A DNA stretch of 64,000 nucleotides, from the NCBI RefSeq assembly GCF_020520425.1, contig NC_079487.1:131896385-131960384 (forward strand). The letters are read 5' to 3'. This DNA comes from Spinacia oleracea (lineage: Eukaryota; Streptophyta; Magnoliopsida; Caryophyllales; Amaranthaceae). This document shows, piece after piece, positions 63,440 through 64,000 of the stretch. Position 1 is the stretch's first letter. Every line of letters begins with the position of its first letter. The translations under genes were made by a program, and so were the position numbers. The notes beneath the pieces were generated by a model. That model was not told where the DNA came from. It did not search any database and saw only the letters and a list, made by a program, of their open reading frames with translations.

Positions 63440-64000
63440 CTGCATATTCAAGAGAGAACAAATGTGACAAATATGTTTCAGTTACTAAGAATAAGTCCTC
63501 GTATTTTGAATTTACCATATTGATCAGTCATACAAAGTCCTAACAGATGCTACAACAAAGTATCTATCTTAAATCAATAATCCGGTGGAGATTCTCCCCA
63601 ATTGGAGTTGTCAATAATATCATGATCATCAACATATAAACATCCTTTGACCAATAATTTCTGCAACCCAAATACAGAACAATCCTCTGTTTTTTTTTAT
63701 TATTGTATTATTATTAAAAGAATCTAATTCATTGTAGAATACCTTCTCAGCTTCGATGAACTAGATCAATCATTGCTATCAACCAGCATTCACCATATTC
63801 CCAACTCAAATTTACTAAAATACAAATTAAAAATAAATATAAACCCAATGCAAAAATCAAGTAAATATCTTCAAGACAAACATCAGCAAACATAAACCCC
63901 ATCTTTAATCAAAACCCCAAAATAAAAAAGAACCGATTTTTATAATTATACCAAAAAATGCAAGAAAAAGAAGGGAAAAAAAAAACAATGTAAGCAGCTG
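63440..64000 (-). other. Intron 1 (or 5' flank) of the SRF gene
   Basis: No signal-peptide exon with a phase-1 donor was recognised on the minus strand here, so the SRF first intron appears to run past the right edge. Otherwise AT-rich. Confidence 0.5.

Overview
This window is nuclear DNA from a flowering plant. It carries intron-rich genes with GT-AG junctions, Stowaway, Tourist, hAT, MULE and Helitron elements, tRNA-derived SINEs, and plant-specific gene families (ATL RING-H2 ligase, STRUBBELIG-family receptor, RLP2/PSY1R-type receptor-like proteins). Frequent short 'tactccgta'-type motifs suggest a eudicot of the Caryophyllales (spinach, beet or quinoa group). That last point is only an inference from base-pattern memory. 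No virus, bacterial operon or CRISPR array is present. Layout, left to right. 0-3 kb: repeats and intergenic DNA. 3.1-4.0 kb (-): ATL-type E3 ubiquitin ligase. 5.7-8.5 kb: SINE-like element, two Stowaway MITEs and a 1.36 kb MULE with ~330-bp inverted repeats and a 9-bp target duplication. 8.8-9.7 kb (-): putative two-exon polyglutamine microprotein. 11.2-11.6 kb: 5'-truncated LINE. 12.0-15.6 kb (+): three-exon Golgi O-fucosyltransferase-family protein with a SINE in intron 1. 16.2-17.2 kb (-): organelle-targeted YqaJ/lambda-exonuclease-fold nuclease. 20.0-22.2 kb: Helitron cluster. 22.2-23.6 kb: fossil LTR-retrotransposon leader. 25.1-29.1 kb (+): eight-exon Mit_KHE1 (mitochondrial K+/H+ exchange-related) gene. 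29.9-36.6 kb (-): three receptor-like-protein copies (a relic, a copy with one premature stop, an intact gene). 37.3-38.15 kb: a diverged copy of O-fucosyltransferase intron 1. 38.8-40 kb: solo LTR in a palindrome, a TIR element and an FHA-domain gene fragment. 42.8-47.3 kb (+): ten-exon RPT1, an ATPase subunit of the 26S proteasome. 48.0-48.7 kb: SINE and hAT element side by side. 49.2-52.1 kb (-): nine-exon METTL4-type MT-A70 adenine methyltransferase. 52.1-55.0 kb: Stowaway MITE split by a 2.55 kb Pack-MULE-like element holding a perfect triplicated TATA module. 55.1-56.1 kb: more MITEs. 56.8-63.4 kb (-): STRUBBELIG-receptor-family LRR kinase whose first exon is not visible. The genes do not form one pathway; they are independent housekeeping and signalling genes separated by transposon-rich gaps. 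Two concern ubiquitin and protein turnover (ATL ligase, RPT1). Several are cell-surface receptors (two RLP genes plus a relic, and SRF). The exon models for RPT1 (426 aa), METTL4 (441 aa), Mit_KHE1 (274 aa) and O-fucosyltransferase (583 aa) each give one continuous frame. The most unusual structure is the nested transposon at 52.1-55.0 kb, directly upstream of METTL4.
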